A DNA stretch of 64,000 nucleotides. Origin: an uncultured Pelagibacteraceae bacterium (GTDB lineage Bacteria > Pseudomonadota > Alphaproteobacteria > Pelagibacterales > Pelagibacteraceae). Below, one piece after another: positions 1 to 9,757 of this stretch (the stretch's first letter is position 1; every line of letters begins with the position of its first letter). The translations under genes were made by a program, and so were the position numbers. Below the pieces are notes generated by a model. The model searched no databases. It saw only the letters and a list, made by a program, of their open reading frames with translations, and was not told the DNA's origin. The stretch covers positions 23,896 to 87,895 of the forward strand of contig CACKXQ010000004.1 in the NCBI GenBank assembly GCA_902604245.1, read 5' to 3'.

Positions 1-15
1 GTAGTATTTGGAATT

Positions 16-819
16 ATGGATAGCAATCTGATAATTAAAAATAATGAATTTCCAAAGTTTTTGAACCAACTAGCAATTGATTTAACGAATTTTTATTTTA
101 AAAAACTTAATAAGCCTTTTAAAGTTAATAATAAATTACTTGGCAAAGGATATGACCCTGTTACTACATGCGATAAAGCTTTTGAAAAATTCATTAGAGC
201 GAAGATAGGAAAAAAATTTCCTGGTCATGAAATTATTGGAGAAGAATTTGGTTACAAAAAAACTAAAAGTGATTTTAGTTGGGTAATTGATCCCATAGAT
301 GGAACCAGGTCATTTGTTATAGGAAGTCCTACTTGGAGTAATTTAATATCAGTAAATTACAAAGGTGATCCAATATTTGGTTTGGCAAACTTCCCAATGT
401 TAAACAAATATTATTATAATCAATCTCCAAAAATTGCATATGTTGTTGAAAATAAAAAAAGAAAAAAAATATCAGTCAACAAGAGTGTTAAATTTAAAGA
501 TATCAAATTAACTGCTGGTTTTCATGGAGCAATTTCATTAAATCAACAAAAAAAAATTCCAAAACTCATTAAATTGATACAATTCCCTTGTTCAGATGCA
601 TTGTCATATGCTCAGATATGTGAGGGTAGAATTGATGTTGTATTGCAATGCAACAATAAAATTTGGGACATTCATCCACTAATACCAATTATCAATGCAT
701 CTGGTGGTATTACTACAACTTGGAATAATAAAGACGCAAAGCAAGCAGGACATGTTGCTGTATCATCTAATAAAATAATTCATAAAAAAATATTAGGTTT
801 GCTAAAACCCATCGTATAA
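16..819 (+). CDS. Inositol monophosphatase family protein (histidinol-phosphatase/HisN-like)
   Basis: ORF; GEEFG and WVIDPIDGTRSFVIGSPTW metal-binding motifs. Confidence 0.85.
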   Translation: MDSNLIIKNNEFPKFLNQLAIDLTNFYFKKLNKPFKVNNKLLGKGYDPVTTCDKAFEKFIRAKIGKKFPGHEIIGEEFGYKKTKSDFSWVIDPIDGTRSFVIGSPTWSNLISVNYKGDPIFGLANFPMLNKYYYNQSPKIAYVVENKKRKKISVNKSVKFKDIKLTAGFHGAISLNQQKKIPKLIKLIQFPCSDALSYAQICEGRIDVVLQCNNKIWDIHPLIPIINASGGITTTWNNKDAKQAGHVAVSSNKIIHKKILGLLKPIV

Positions 820-821
820 TA

Positions 822-1553
822 ATGGAAATTCTTGTTCTTCAACATATAAATATTGAAGATCCTGGTTATATAAAAGATTTAATGATTAAAGATGGAGTTA
901 ATATTACAACTATTGAATTAGATGAAGGCGAAAAAATTCCGAATAATTTAAATTTTTTTGACGGTATGCTATGTATGGGTGGACCTATGGATACTTGGAT
1001 GGAAAAGGATTTTCCTTGGCTCATCGAAGAAAAAAAAAAAATTAAAGAGTTCGTTGTAGAATTAAATAAGCCATACTTAGGTTTTTGTCTCGGATGTCAA
1101 TTACTAGGAGAAGCAATAGGAGGAAAAGTAGTTAAAACTAATAATCCTGAAATTGGAATGCTGGATGTAAACTTTTTAGATGAAAAAAAGAAAGATATAC
1201 TTTTCGCAGATTTTCCTCAAAAAATTACATCATTGCAATGGCACTCTTATGAAGTTCAAGAATTAGAAAAAAATAAAGATGTAACATTGATTGCTTCATC
1301 AAAAGAGACAAAATATCAAATATTTCGATATAAAAATAATGCTTATGGCATTCAATTCCACATAGAGATCAAAGATACAACTGTAAATGATTGGGGTTGT
1401 GTCCCTGAATATAAGTCAGTACTAGAAAATCAATTAGGACAGGGTGCTCTGGAAAAATTTGATAAAGACGCCAAAGAAAATATGAAAAATATGAATAATT
1501 ATTCAAAAATTTTATATACTAACTTCAAAAACGATATCATTCTTAACGATTAA
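822..1553 (+). CDS. Type 1 glutamine amidotransferase (GMP synthase GATase-like)
   Basis: ORF; GFCLGCQLLGEAIGG nucleophile motif and YGIQFHIE. Confidence 0.85.
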   Translation: MEILVLQHINIEDPGYIKDLMIKDGVNITTIELDEGEKIPNNLNFFDGMLCMGGPMDTWMEKDFPWLIEEKKKIKEFVVELNKPYLGFCLGCQLLGEAIGGKVVKTNNPEIGMLDVNFLDEKKKDILFADFPQKITSLQWHSYEVQELEKNKDVTLIASSKETKYQIFRYKNNAYGIQFHIEIKDTTVNDWGCVPEYKSVLENQLGQGALEKFDKDAKENMKNMNNYSKILYTNFKNDIILND

Positions 1554-1624
1554 GTTACCTATTTTACCCTTGTAGTTAATCCATTAATCAGGTTTAATTT
1601 TGTTTGTAATAATTAGGAGGAAAA

Positions 1625-3187
1625 ATGAAATTTAAAAATTTTATTAAAATTTTCTTTGCAATTTTATTTGTTTTTGTATCAACACATTCATACGCGAAAA
1701 CAATTAAATGGTCTATGCAAGGAGATAGCTTAACTTTGGATCCTCATGCCCAAAATGAAGGTCCCACAACACAAGTTTCAAGACAGGTCTATGAAGCACT
1801 TGTAACAAGAGGTTTAGATATGAGTATTGAACCTCAACTTGCAACTGATTGGAAAACAACTGATCCAAATACTTGGGTTTTTAATTTAAGAAAAGGTGTA
1901 AAATTTTCTGACGGTACAGATATGACTGCAAAAGATGTTGTATTTAGTATTTTGAGAGCAAAACAACCTACATCAGATTTTAAAGAATACATAAGTACAA
2001 TTTCTGATGTTAAAGAAATTGATAACTACACTGTTCAAGTGAGTACAAGTAAACCAAATCCAATTCTTTTAAACCAATTATCAAATATTTTTATAATGTC
2101 TAAAAAATGGTCTATTGATTTCGGAGCAACAGTTTCACAAAACTGGGATGGTGGAGAAGAAACATTCTCAGCAACTAATGCAATGGGAACTGGACCATTC
2201 AAAATTACTCTAAGAGAGCCAAATACCAAGACAGTATTTGAGAGAAATAGTAATTGGTGGGGTTCAATGAAAGATAATAGTCTTAGTGAAATACACCTAT
2301 TACCAATTAAAAACTCAGCTACAAGAGTTGCAGCATTATTATCTGGTGAAGTTGATTTAGTAACTGATGCTCCAGTTCAAGACTTAGCTAGAATTGGAAA
2401 TTCTGCAGATCATGAAGTAGTGAGTACTGCTCAAATGCGGACAATCTTTTTAGGTATGGACCAAGCAGCAGATAAATTAAGATCTGGAAATACTGGTGAT
2501 AATCCATTTAAGAAAAAAGAGGTAAGACAAGCCCTTTATCAAGCAATAGATATTGAAGCAATAAAGAAAAAAGTAATGAGAGGTCTCAGTGAGCCTGCAG
2601 GAATCATAACTTTTCCTGGTGTAAATGGATACACACAAGACCTAGATAAAAGATTGCCTTATGATGTTGATGCAGCTAAAAAATTATTAGCTGATGCAGG
2701 ATATCCAAAAGGTTTTGATGTTGAACTAAGATGCCCTAATGACAGGTATGTAAATGATGAAGCAATTTGCACTGCAGTAGTTGGAATGTTAGGTAAAATA
2801 GGCGTTAATGTAAACTTATTTGCTCAAACTAAAAGTAAACATTTTAAAGAACTCAAAGAAGATAAAGGTGATTTCTATATGCTAGGATGGGGAGTTCCAA
2901 CATTAGATAGTCATTATGTTTTCCATTATTTGTATGAGTCAGGTGCTAGCTGGAATAAAGTAAACTTTAGTAACAGCGAAGTTGATGCTGCTATAAGAGT
3001 TATGGAAGGTGAAGTTGACCTAGATAAAAGAAATGCAGCTATTGCAAATGCTTGGAAAATTGTAAAAGATGATATTTCATATCTTCCTCTACATCACCAA
3101 GTAATTTCTTGGGCAACTAAAAAAAATGTAGATGTTCCAATAAGACCGAATAATGAACCATTATTCCGTTTTGCAAGTTTTAAATAA
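1625..3187 (+). CDS. ABC transporter substrate-binding protein, peptide/nickel type (SBP family 5)
   Basis: Signal peptide; SLTLDPHAQNEGPTTQVSRQVYEALV typical of DppA/OppA; SD AGGAGG upstream. Confidence 0.92.
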   Translation: MKFKNFIKIFFAILFVFVSTHSYAKTIKWSMQGDSLTLDPHAQNEGPTTQVSRQVYEALVTRGLDMSIEPQLATDWKTTDPNTWVFNLRKGVKFSDGTDMTAKDVVFSILRAKQPTSDFKEYISTISDVKEIDNYTVQVSTSKPNPILLNQLSNIFIMSKKWSIDFGATVSQNWDGGEETFSATNAMGTGPFKITLREPNTKTVFERNSNWWGSMKDNSLSEIHLLPIKNSATRVAALLSGEVDLVTDAPVQDLARIGNSADHEVVSTAQMRTIFLGMDQAADKLRSGNTGDNPFKKKEVRQALYQAIDIEAIKKKVMRGLSEPAGIITFPGVNGYTQDLDKRLPYDVDAAKKLLADAGYPKGFDVELRCPNDRYVNDEAICTAVVGMLGKIGVNVNLFAQTKSKHFKELKEDKGDFYMLGWGVPTLDSHYVFHYLYESGASWNKVNFSNSEVDAAIRVMEGEVDLDKRNAAIANAWKIVKDDISYLPLHHQVISWATKKNVDVPIRPNNEPLFRFASFK

Positions 3188-3195
3188 ATAACTTT

Positions 3196-3230
3196 TTTAT
3201 AAGCCCTTTGTTTAACAAAGGGCTTATAAG
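3196..3230 (+). terminator. Intra-operon hairpin between SBP and permease genes
   Basis: TTTATAAGCCCTTTG-TTTAA-CAAAGGGCTTATAAG near-perfect 14-15 bp stem, no downstream T-tract. Confidence 0.7.
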
Positions 3231-3247
3231 TATAAATATTTCTTAAA

Positions 3248-4231
3248 TTGATAAAGTATTTTTTCAAACGTCTGATTCAATCAGTAATAGTGATGCTTGT
3301 TGTATCATTTGTTTCGTTTTCTTTATTTAACTTTGTGGGTGATCCAATTAACAATATGGTTGGTGAAGAAACTTCTGATGAAGAAAGAGCAGAATTAAGA
3401 GAAACTCTAGGATTAACAGATCCAATACATATTCAATTTTCAAGGTTTGTAGTTAATGCTTCTAAAGGGGAATTTGGGATTTCATATCAGCTTAGAAGAC
3501 CAGTTTCAGAATTAATTATTGAAAGATTACCAGCAACTATGGAATTAGTTTTAATTTCTGCATTAATTGCGTTAGTTTCAGGCACTTTATTGGGAGTTTA
3601 TACAGGTATTAATAGAAAAGGTTTTTTGAGTGATTTTATATTGGCCATATCACTCTTAGGAGTATCTCTTCCAACTTTTGTAATTGGTATACTTTTTATT
3701 TACTTATTCGCAGTCATATTAGGCGTTCTCCCATCCTTTGGAAGAGGAGAGGTGATTGACTTAGGATTTTGGACTACTGGACTTTTAACAGTTTCAGGAT
3801 TGAAAGCAATTATACTTCCATCTGTAACACTTAGTCTTTTTCAAATGACATATATAATTAGATTAGTAAGAGCTGAGATGATGGAAATATTACAAACTGA
3901 TTATATAAAATTTGCCAGAGCTCGAGGCATAAGTGAAAAAAGTATTAATTATAAACATGCACTAAAAAATGGATTAATTCCTGTCATAACTATAGCAGGA
4001 ATAAACATAGGTACGTTAGTTGCTTTCTCAATTATTACCGAAACTGTTTTTCAATGGCCTGGTATGGGCTTTTTATTTATTCAGGCGGTTCAATTCGTAG
4101 ATATACCAATTATGTCGGCTTATTTAGTATTTATAGCTTTTGTATTTGTGATGATAAATTTTATTGTAGATATTCTATATTATTTTATTGATCCAAGAAT
4201 TCGAGTTAAAGGTGATGCTACAAGTGGATAA
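3248..4231 (+). CDS. Peptide-type ABC transporter permease (DppB-like), TTG start
   Basis: ORF; RARGISEKSINYKHALKNGLIPVITIAG EAA loop. Confidence 0.9.
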   Translation: MIKYFFKRLIQSVIVMLVVSFVSFSLFNFVGDPINNMVGEETSDEERAELRETLGLTDPIHIQFSRFVVNASKGEFGISYQLRRPVSELIIERLPATMELVLISALIALVSGTLLGVYTGINRKGFLSDFILAISLLGVSLPTFVIGILFIYLFAVILGVLPSFGRGEVIDLGFWTTGLLTVSGLKAIILPSVTLSLFQMTYIIRLVRAEMMEILQTDYIKFARARGISEKSINYKHALKNGLIPVITIAGINIGTLVAFSIITETVFQWPGMGFLFIQAVQFVDIPIMSAYLVFIAFVFVMINFIVDILYYFIDPRIRVKGDATSG

Positions 4232-5153
4232 TAAAACACTAAATTCTTGGGAAAGACTAAGAGATAGCGACATTTACTTTAGTTTTATTAAATCTCCAAC
4301 TGCAATTGTATCATCAGTAATATTATTAATAATTTTCTTTTGTTCTTTTTTTGTTGAGTTTGTAACTCCTCATAACCCTTTTGACCCTGCATCATTATCT
4401 TTAATGGAAGCTTTTACTCCTCCTTCTTGGACTGAAGATGGTATGGCAAAATTTATTCTTGGTACTGATGGACAAGGAAGAGATATGCTTTCAACAATAT
4501 TATATGGTTCAAGAATTTCTTTAATAGTTGGATTTTCTGCAATTATTTTTAGTTTAATTTTAGGTGTCTCCCTAGGTTTAACAGCAGGTTACTTTGGTGG
4601 AAAATATGAAATGATAGTAATGAGATTAACAGATGTCCAATTAACTGTGCCAAGTATATTAATGGCTCTATTAGTTGATGGTATTGCAAGAGGTATCATC
4701 TCCAGAGAAATGCACGATGAGATGGCAATATATGTTTTAATTTTTGCAATAGGCATTTCAGAGTGGCCTCAATTTGCAAGAGTTTCTCGTGCAGCAACTT
4801 TAGTAGAAAAAAATAAAGATTATGTTTCAGCTTCATCAATTATAGGTGTTTCAAATTTACTTATTATGTTTAAGCATATACTGCCAAATATAATGAGACC
4901 TATTTTAGTAATAGGCACAATTGGATTAGCTCTTGCTATAATTGCAGAGTCAACATTGAGTTTTTTAGGAGTGGGAGTTCCTCCAACAACACCTTCATTG
5001 GGTACTTTAATTAGATTAGGAAATGATTTTTTATTTTCAGGTGAATGGTGGATAACATTCTTTCCTGCAATATTCTTAGTTATTCTTGCTTTTTCAATTA
5101 ATTTATTAGGAGATTGGATGAGAGATACGCTTAACCCAAGGTTAAAAAAATGA
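4215..5153 (+). CDS. Peptide-type ABC transporter permease (DppC-like)
   Basis: ORF called from 4188; ATG at 4215 (MLQVDNKTL) is the more likely start; LGTDGQGRDMLSTILYGSRISL motif. Confidence 0.9.
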   Translation: MLQVDNKTLNSWERLRDSDIYFSFIKSPTAIVSSVILLIIFFCSFFVEFVTPHNPFDPASLSLMEAFTPPSWTEDGMAKFILGTDGQGRDMLSTILYGSRISLIVGFSAIIFSLILGVSLGLTAGYFGGKYEMIVMRLTDVQLTVPSILMALLVDGIARGIISREMHDEMAIYVLIFAIGISEWPQFARVSRAATLVEKNKDYVSASSIIGVSNLLIMFKHILPNIMRPILVIGTIGLALAIIAESTLSFLGVGVPPTTPSLGTLIRLGNDFLFSGEWWITFFPAIFLVILAFSINLLGDWMRDTLNPRLKK

Positions 5154-6832
5154 CTTTTCTTAAAATAAGTAATTTGAGTGTCGACTATAAAATGAGAAAA
5201 GAAACAGTAAATGCTGCAAAAAACATTAGTATAGACATTAAAAAAGGTGAAATTGTTGGATTAGTTGGGGAGTCTGGTTCTGGAAAAAGTACTGTAGCTA
5301 ATTCAATTGTAAATTTAATTGATGAACCAGGTAAAATTTCAAGTGGATCAATATTGATGGGAGAAACAAATATCTGCGAAAATCCAGAAACAATTGTTCA
5401 GTATCGAGGAAAAAAAATTGGATTAATATTTCAAGATCCTCAAACCTCTTTAAATCCAATTTTAACAATTGGTGAACAGCTTATAGAAACAATACAGACT
5501 CACTTAAATTTAAGTTCAGAGGATGCAAAAAATAAAGCAATTAATTTATTAAAAGAAGTTGGGATCAAGGATGCCGAGAAAAGGTTTTATAATTATCCTC
5601 ACCAATTTTCTGGTGGTATGAGACAAAGAGTTGTTATTTCTCTTGCTTTATGTTGCGAACCCGAATTATTAATTGCAGATGAACCAACTACAGCACTAGA
5701 CGTTTCTATTCAGTCTCAAATTCTAGAATTAATCAAAAGACTAACAAAAGAGAGAAACTTAGCTGTAATACTCATTACCCACGATATGGGAGTTATCGCT
5801 GAAACTACAGATAGAGTGGCTGTAATGAAAAATGGAGACTTAGTTGAGCTAGGTTTAACCAAACAGATATTGGTTGAGCCTAAGGAAAAATACACAAAAA
5901 GCCTAGTTAGCTCTGTACCACCGACTAATAAAAAAATATCTAGATTTACAATAATTGAAAAAGAGAACGTTAATAATCAAAATAATAACATTAAAATATT
6001 AAACAGGTGGTCTAAAAAGATAATTGTTGATCAAAATTTAATAGAAATTAAAAACTTGAGTAAATCTTTTGATGATAGTTTTTTCACTGAGAATACAAAG
6101 AATTCTGTAATGGCTGTAGATGATGTCTCACTAAATATAAAAGAAGGACAGTCTTTTGGCTTAGTTGGTGAAAGTGGAAGTGGCAAAACAACAATAGCAA
6201 AAATGGTTGTTAATTTGTTTAAGCCTAGTTCTGGAGATATTTATTTTGATAGTGTTAATGTTACCAAAATTAAAAAAAATAAAGATCTACTTAAATTTAG
6301 AAAACAAATTCAAATGATATTTCAGGATCCATTTTCTTCATTAAATGGAAGACTTAAAGTAAAGGAAATTATTGCAGAACCTATTAAACTTCATAATCCA
6401 GATATAAAATCTAGTGATTTAGACAGTTATATCTATGATTTATTAGAGTCTGTTGAATTAACTCAACAGTCTGCAATTAGATATCCTCATGAATTTTCAG
6501 GGGGCCAAAGGCAAAGAATATCAATAGCAAGAGCATTGGCTACACAACCAAGACTTCTTGTTTGCGACGAACCTACATCAGCATTAGACGTCAGCATTCA
6601 AGCTCAAATATTAAACTTATTAAAAGATCTTCAAGAACAGTTAAATCTAACAATTTTATTTATAAGCCATGATTTACCGGTTGTAAGACAAATGTGTGAT
6701 AAAATAGCTGTGCTTAAAGACGGAAAATTATGTGAAGTGTCCGAAACAGAAGAGCTATTTAAAAATCCTAAACATAATTATACTAAAGAACTACTTAAAT
6801 TAATGCCAAAAATTGAATCAATTTATAACTAA
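5150..6832 (+). CDS. Fused two-domain ABC transporter ATP-binding protein (DppD-DppF-like)
   Basis: Two Walker A (GESGSGKST, GESGSGKTT) and two signature motifs (FSGGMRQR, FSGGQRQR). Confidence 0.93.
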   Translation: MTFLKISNLSVDYKMRKETVNAAKNISIDIKKGEIVGLVGESGSGKSTVANSIVNLIDEPGKISSGSILMGETNICENPETIVQYRGKKIGLIFQDPQTSLNPILTIGEQLIETIQTHLNLSSEDAKNKAINLLKEVGIKDAEKRFYNYPHQFSGGMRQRVVISLALCCEPELLIADEPTTALDVSIQSQILELIKRLTKERNLAVILITHDMGVIAETTDRVAVMKNGDLVELGLTKQILVEPKEKYTKSLVSSVPPTNKKISRFTIIEKENVNNQNNNIKILNRWSKKIIVDQNLIEIKNLSKSFDDSFFTENTKNSVMAVDDVSLNIKEGQSFGLVGESGSGKTTIAKMVVNLFKPSSGDIYFDSVNVTKIKKNKDLLKFRKQIQMIFQDPFSSLNGRLKVKEIIAEPIKLHNPDIKSSDLDSYIYDLLESVELTQQSAIRYPHEFSGGQRQRISIARALATQPRLLVCDEPTSALDVSIQAQILNLLKDLQEQLNLTILFISHDLPVVRQMCDKIAVLKDGKLCEVSETEELFKNPKHNYTKELLKLMPKIESIYN

Positions 6833-6844
6833 AAGGAGAAAACT

Positions 6845-7237
6845 ATGACAATATTCAAAAAAATTTCTGAAAATGAGGCTACTGGCAAAGTAAAAGAAAT
6901 TTTTGATGAAATAAAAGCAGCCCGACAAATAACTGAAATTCCAAATTTTTGGAAAACTATGGCTAATAGTCCAGAAACATTAGAAAGAACCTGGAGATCA
7001 TTACAACAAGTAATGGGAAAAGGTGAATTAGATCCTGCTGTAAAGGAGCTTATTTATGTTGCAGTTTCAATTACTAACAATTGTGAATATTGTATTAAAT
7101 CTCATTCTTTAGCTGCCAGAAAAAAAGGTGCTACAGACGGAATGATAAACGAAATGATCGCAATTGTCGGGATGGCAAATGAAACGAATCGTTTAGTTGA
7201 AGGTTATCAAGTAGAAGTAGACGACTTTTTGAAATAA
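6845..7237 (+). CDS. Carboxymuconolactone decarboxylase / AhpD-like protein
   Basis: ITNNCEYCIKSHS CxxC...H motif. Confidence 0.85.
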   Translation: MTIFKKISENEATGKVKEIFDEIKAARQITEIPNFWKTMANSPETLERTWRSLQQVMGKGELDPAVKELIYVAVSITNNCEYCIKSHSLAARKKGATDGMINEMIAIVGMANETNRLVEGYQVEVDDFLK

Positions 7238-7238
7238 A

Positions 7239-7583
7239 ATGAATTTTGATTTTGTTTACAAGATATGTACAAAGTCTGAGTGGAGTAAAGCAAAACAAAA
7301 TAATATTTTTAAAGGCACTGCATTAGATTTAAAAGATGGTTATATTCATTTTTCAGACAAAGATCAGGTCAAACAAACACTAAATAAATTTTATCTTAAT
7401 CAAACTAACTTAATGATTCTTAAAGTAGATGCTCTAAAATTAAAAAATCTAGTTTGGGAGCAATCAACTGATGGCAACATGTTTCCACATTTATACTCAG
7501 ATCTAGATTTAGATTTTGTAGTTAAAGAATATATTATTGATTTAAAAGATGATGGTAAGCATAATCTGCCAGACGAACTTTAA
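7239..7583 (+). CDS. DUF952 family protein
   Basis: VYKICTKSEWSKAK...DGYIHFSDKDQV pattern. Confidence 0.75.
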   Translation: MNFDFVYKICTKSEWSKAKQNNIFKGTALDLKDGYIHFSDKDQVKQTLNKFYLNQTNLMILKVDALKLKNLVWEQSTDGNMFPHLYSDLDLDFVVKEYIIDLKDDGKHNLPDEL

Positions 7584-7586
7584 TAT

Positions 7587-7922
7587 TTAATTTGATTTTC
7601 CAATTAAATTAACAATTAAAACACCAGATATAATTAATATGAGACCTATAATTGTAAAAAAGTCTGGAATTTGATTAAATTTATAAATACCCACAACTGA
7701 AGTAGCTATTATACATAAGCCTGCAAATGAAGCGTAAGTTACGCCAACAGGAATAGTTTTCATAACTAAAGACAGCGTATACATGCATGCTACAATTGTT
7801 ATTGCAGTAAAAACACTTGGTAAAAAAATTGTAAAACCATTTGCTGCCTTTGCAAAACCATTTGATGCTGTACCAAGGGCAACTGCAATAATTAGAATTA
7901 TATAAGCAGTTAGATTACTCAT
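7587..7922 (-). CDS. SMR-family (EmrE-like) small membrane transporter, atypical
   Basis: 111 aa, 4 TM, K-x3-GFT...P and GVTYASFAGL motifs; Glu14 equivalent absent. Confidence 0.7.
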   Translation of the reverse strand: MSNLTAYIILIIAVALGTASNGFAKAANGFTIFLPSVFTAITIVACMYTLSLVMKTIPVGVTYASFAGLCIIATSVVGIYKFNQIPDFFTIIGLILIISGVLIVNLIGKSN

Positions 7923-7969
7923 AACTAAAGAATAATATATCCTTAATTAATATCTACAACTTTTCTAAT

Positions 7970-8467
7970 TTATTTAATTATTATAGGACCGACCATTCCA
8001 CTTTCGTAGTGACCAGGAATATTACATGCCATTTCTAAAGAAATATCTTTTGAAAACTTCCATATAATTTCTCCTGTTTTATTTGGCTCTAGCATTACAC
8101 TATTTGCGTGTTTGTGGCCCAATGAATGATCTTTTTTTGACATTTCTTTCATTTTTTTATGATCAATTCGGTCGCCTAAAAGAATATCATGTTCAATTAA
8201 TCTTGCCATTTCGGGTTGGTGATCAATATGCATCTTTTTAGTGCCAATATTATATTCATGCACTAATTCACCTAAATTTTTAACAATTATTTTTACTGTT
8301 TCACCCTTTTTAACTTGAATTGAACTTGGCTCATAATAATTGTCATACATCTTTACTTCTATTACTCTTGTAACATCATTTGGATCACCCTTAGACCCAA
8401 TCATCTTCATTGAAGCTGCATGAGAATTAAAGGTGATAAAAATAAATAAAAGTATAAGTTTTTTCAT
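7970..8467 (-). CDS. Secreted cupredoxin-domain protein with His/Met-rich insertion
   Basis: Signal peptide; LVHEYNIG ... MACNIPGHYESGMVGPIIIK type-1 copper C-x4-H-x4-M motif. Confidence 0.85.
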   Translation of the reverse strand: MKKLILLFIFITFNSHAASMKMIGSKGDPNDVTRVIEVKMYDNYYEPSSIQVKKGETVKIIVKNLGELVHEYNIGTKKMHIDHQPEMARLIEHDILLGDRIDHKKMKEMSKKDHSLGHKHANSVMLEPNKTGEIIWKFSKDISLEMACNIPGHYESGMVGPIIIK

Positions 8468-8811
8468 TATTTAGGCATTGGTGTTGCGCCAGTCTCTAAA
8501 CTCATGATTTTTCCGTTATCATATTTGTAGACTGCCATTACGGCTTCAACATTACCATCGTCAAATGTTACAAAGGCATGATGTACACCAACTTCATCAT
8601 TTTCATACACAATTCTTGTATCTCTTTGATTAATATCACCGCTCATCGCCCATTTGATCACTTCAGCTTTACCCAAAGTATTTCCTGATTTATGCATTTT
8701 AAATTTGAAATCTTCATGCAAAAGTTCGTTCATAGCTGCTTCATCTTTATTTTTTAATGCAGCACTGTATTTCTCTAATATTGACATTTTATCTCCTTTA
8801 TACTCCTTCAA
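8467..8811 (-). CDS. NTF2/SnoaL-like small protein
   Basis: ORF; probable start MSILEKY; similar to 10624-10950 product. Confidence 0.7.
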   Translation of the reverse strand: MKEYKGDKMSILEKYSAALKNKDEAAMNELLHEDFKFKMHKSGNTLGKAEVIKWAMSGDINQRDTRIVYENDEVGVHHAFVTFDDGNVEAVMAVYKYDNGKIMSLETGATPMPK

Positions 8812-9085
8812 TTATCATTCCATTAGAATCTGCGTTATCTAACCGAATTTGTTTTATTGGTTTATATTCTTCAGAATTATACCATTCCTTTGCTTTCTCG
8901 TAACTTGGAAATTTTATCACAACTGTCCTTGGATGCTGCCATGATCCTTCAATAGTCTCACTGGCACCACCTCTCACAAGATACTCTCCACCAAATTTTT
9001 CTGCAGTGGGTTTAACTTTGTCTATGTATTCCTTATAATTTTCAGGATTGTTAACATTAAGGTTAAAGATCGCATAACCACTCAT
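8798..9085 (-). CDS. DUF1330 family protein
   Basis: YAIFNLNVNNPENYKEY...GGEYLVRGG...VVIKFPSYEKAKEWYNSEEYKP. Confidence 0.88.
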   Translation of the reverse strand: MSGYAIFNLNVNNPENYKEYIDKVKPTAEKFGGEYLVRGGASETIEGSWQHPRTVVIKFPSYEKAKEWYNSEEYKPIKQIRLDNADSNGMIIEGV

Positions 9086-9087
9086 AA

Positions 9088-9423
9088 TTATTCTCCTGGT
9101 TTAATAACAGACTTCGTGGCATCTGCAGCATTTTGAAAAGCTTTATTGTAGTCAATAACTTCATGTACCATCAAATCATCCATTAGACCTGAATTTTTAA
9201 AAGCAATCTTCAAGGCAAGTGCTTGTTCATAATCTCCTTCTACACATGAGATAACATCAAATCTACCTCTTACCCATTCATAGCTGATCAATTTTAAACC
9301 AGCTGCCTCAGTAACTTTCTTAGTCGATGCATATCTATCGGCAGAAGGATCATTTTGCATTCTTTTCATTAATTCTGAACTTATTTTGCCAACCAAATAA
9401 AATCTTGCCATATTACATTTCAA
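9088..9423 (-). CDS. GYD-domain-like small protein
   Basis: ARFYLVGKISSE...AAGLKLISYEWVRGRFDVISCVEGDYEQALAL. Confidence 0.6.
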   Translation of the reverse strand: MKCNMARFYLVGKISSELMKRMQNDPSADRYASTKKVTEAAGLKLISYEWVRGRFDVISCVEGDYEQALALKIAFKNSGLMDDLMVHEVIDYNKAFQNAADATKSVIKPGE

Positions 9424-9703
9424 CTTTTGTTAAATCCCAAGCAGTCATTTTCTCAACACACTCATCGTAAATTGGCTTTCCAACTGGATGTGTACCAGAT
9501 ACTAGTTCTTTCATTTTTTCCATATTATGAACAAATACCTTAAACATTACGCCACTTTTATCTGGCTTTACTGCTCCTATAGTTTTTTCTGGATGAGCTG
9601 CTGATTTTCTTACACTCATACCCTCATCTGATTGCATCCATCCCATAAATTTTTCAAGTTTTCCTTCTTTCAAATCTACGATTACTAACACTTCTTTTTC
9701 CAT
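9413..9703 (-). CDS. Hypothetical small protein (dimeric alpha/beta barrel-like)
   Basis: ORF with RBS, embedded in operon. Confidence 0.65.
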   Translation of the reverse strand: MEKEVLVIVDLKEGKLEKFMGWMQSDEGMSVRKSAAHPEKTIGAVKPDKSGVMFKVFVHNMEKMKELVSGTHPVGKPIYDECVEKMTAWDLTKVEM

Positions 9704-9757
9704 TTTTTTTCTCCTTTTTTTTATTTAGTATTTTAAATCAATCTAATGATTATTCAA

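Noticed and set aside
2035-2229. Antisense ORF in the ORF track
   Set aside because: Lies fully inside the SBP gene on the opposite strand with no recognizable motif; shadow ORF.
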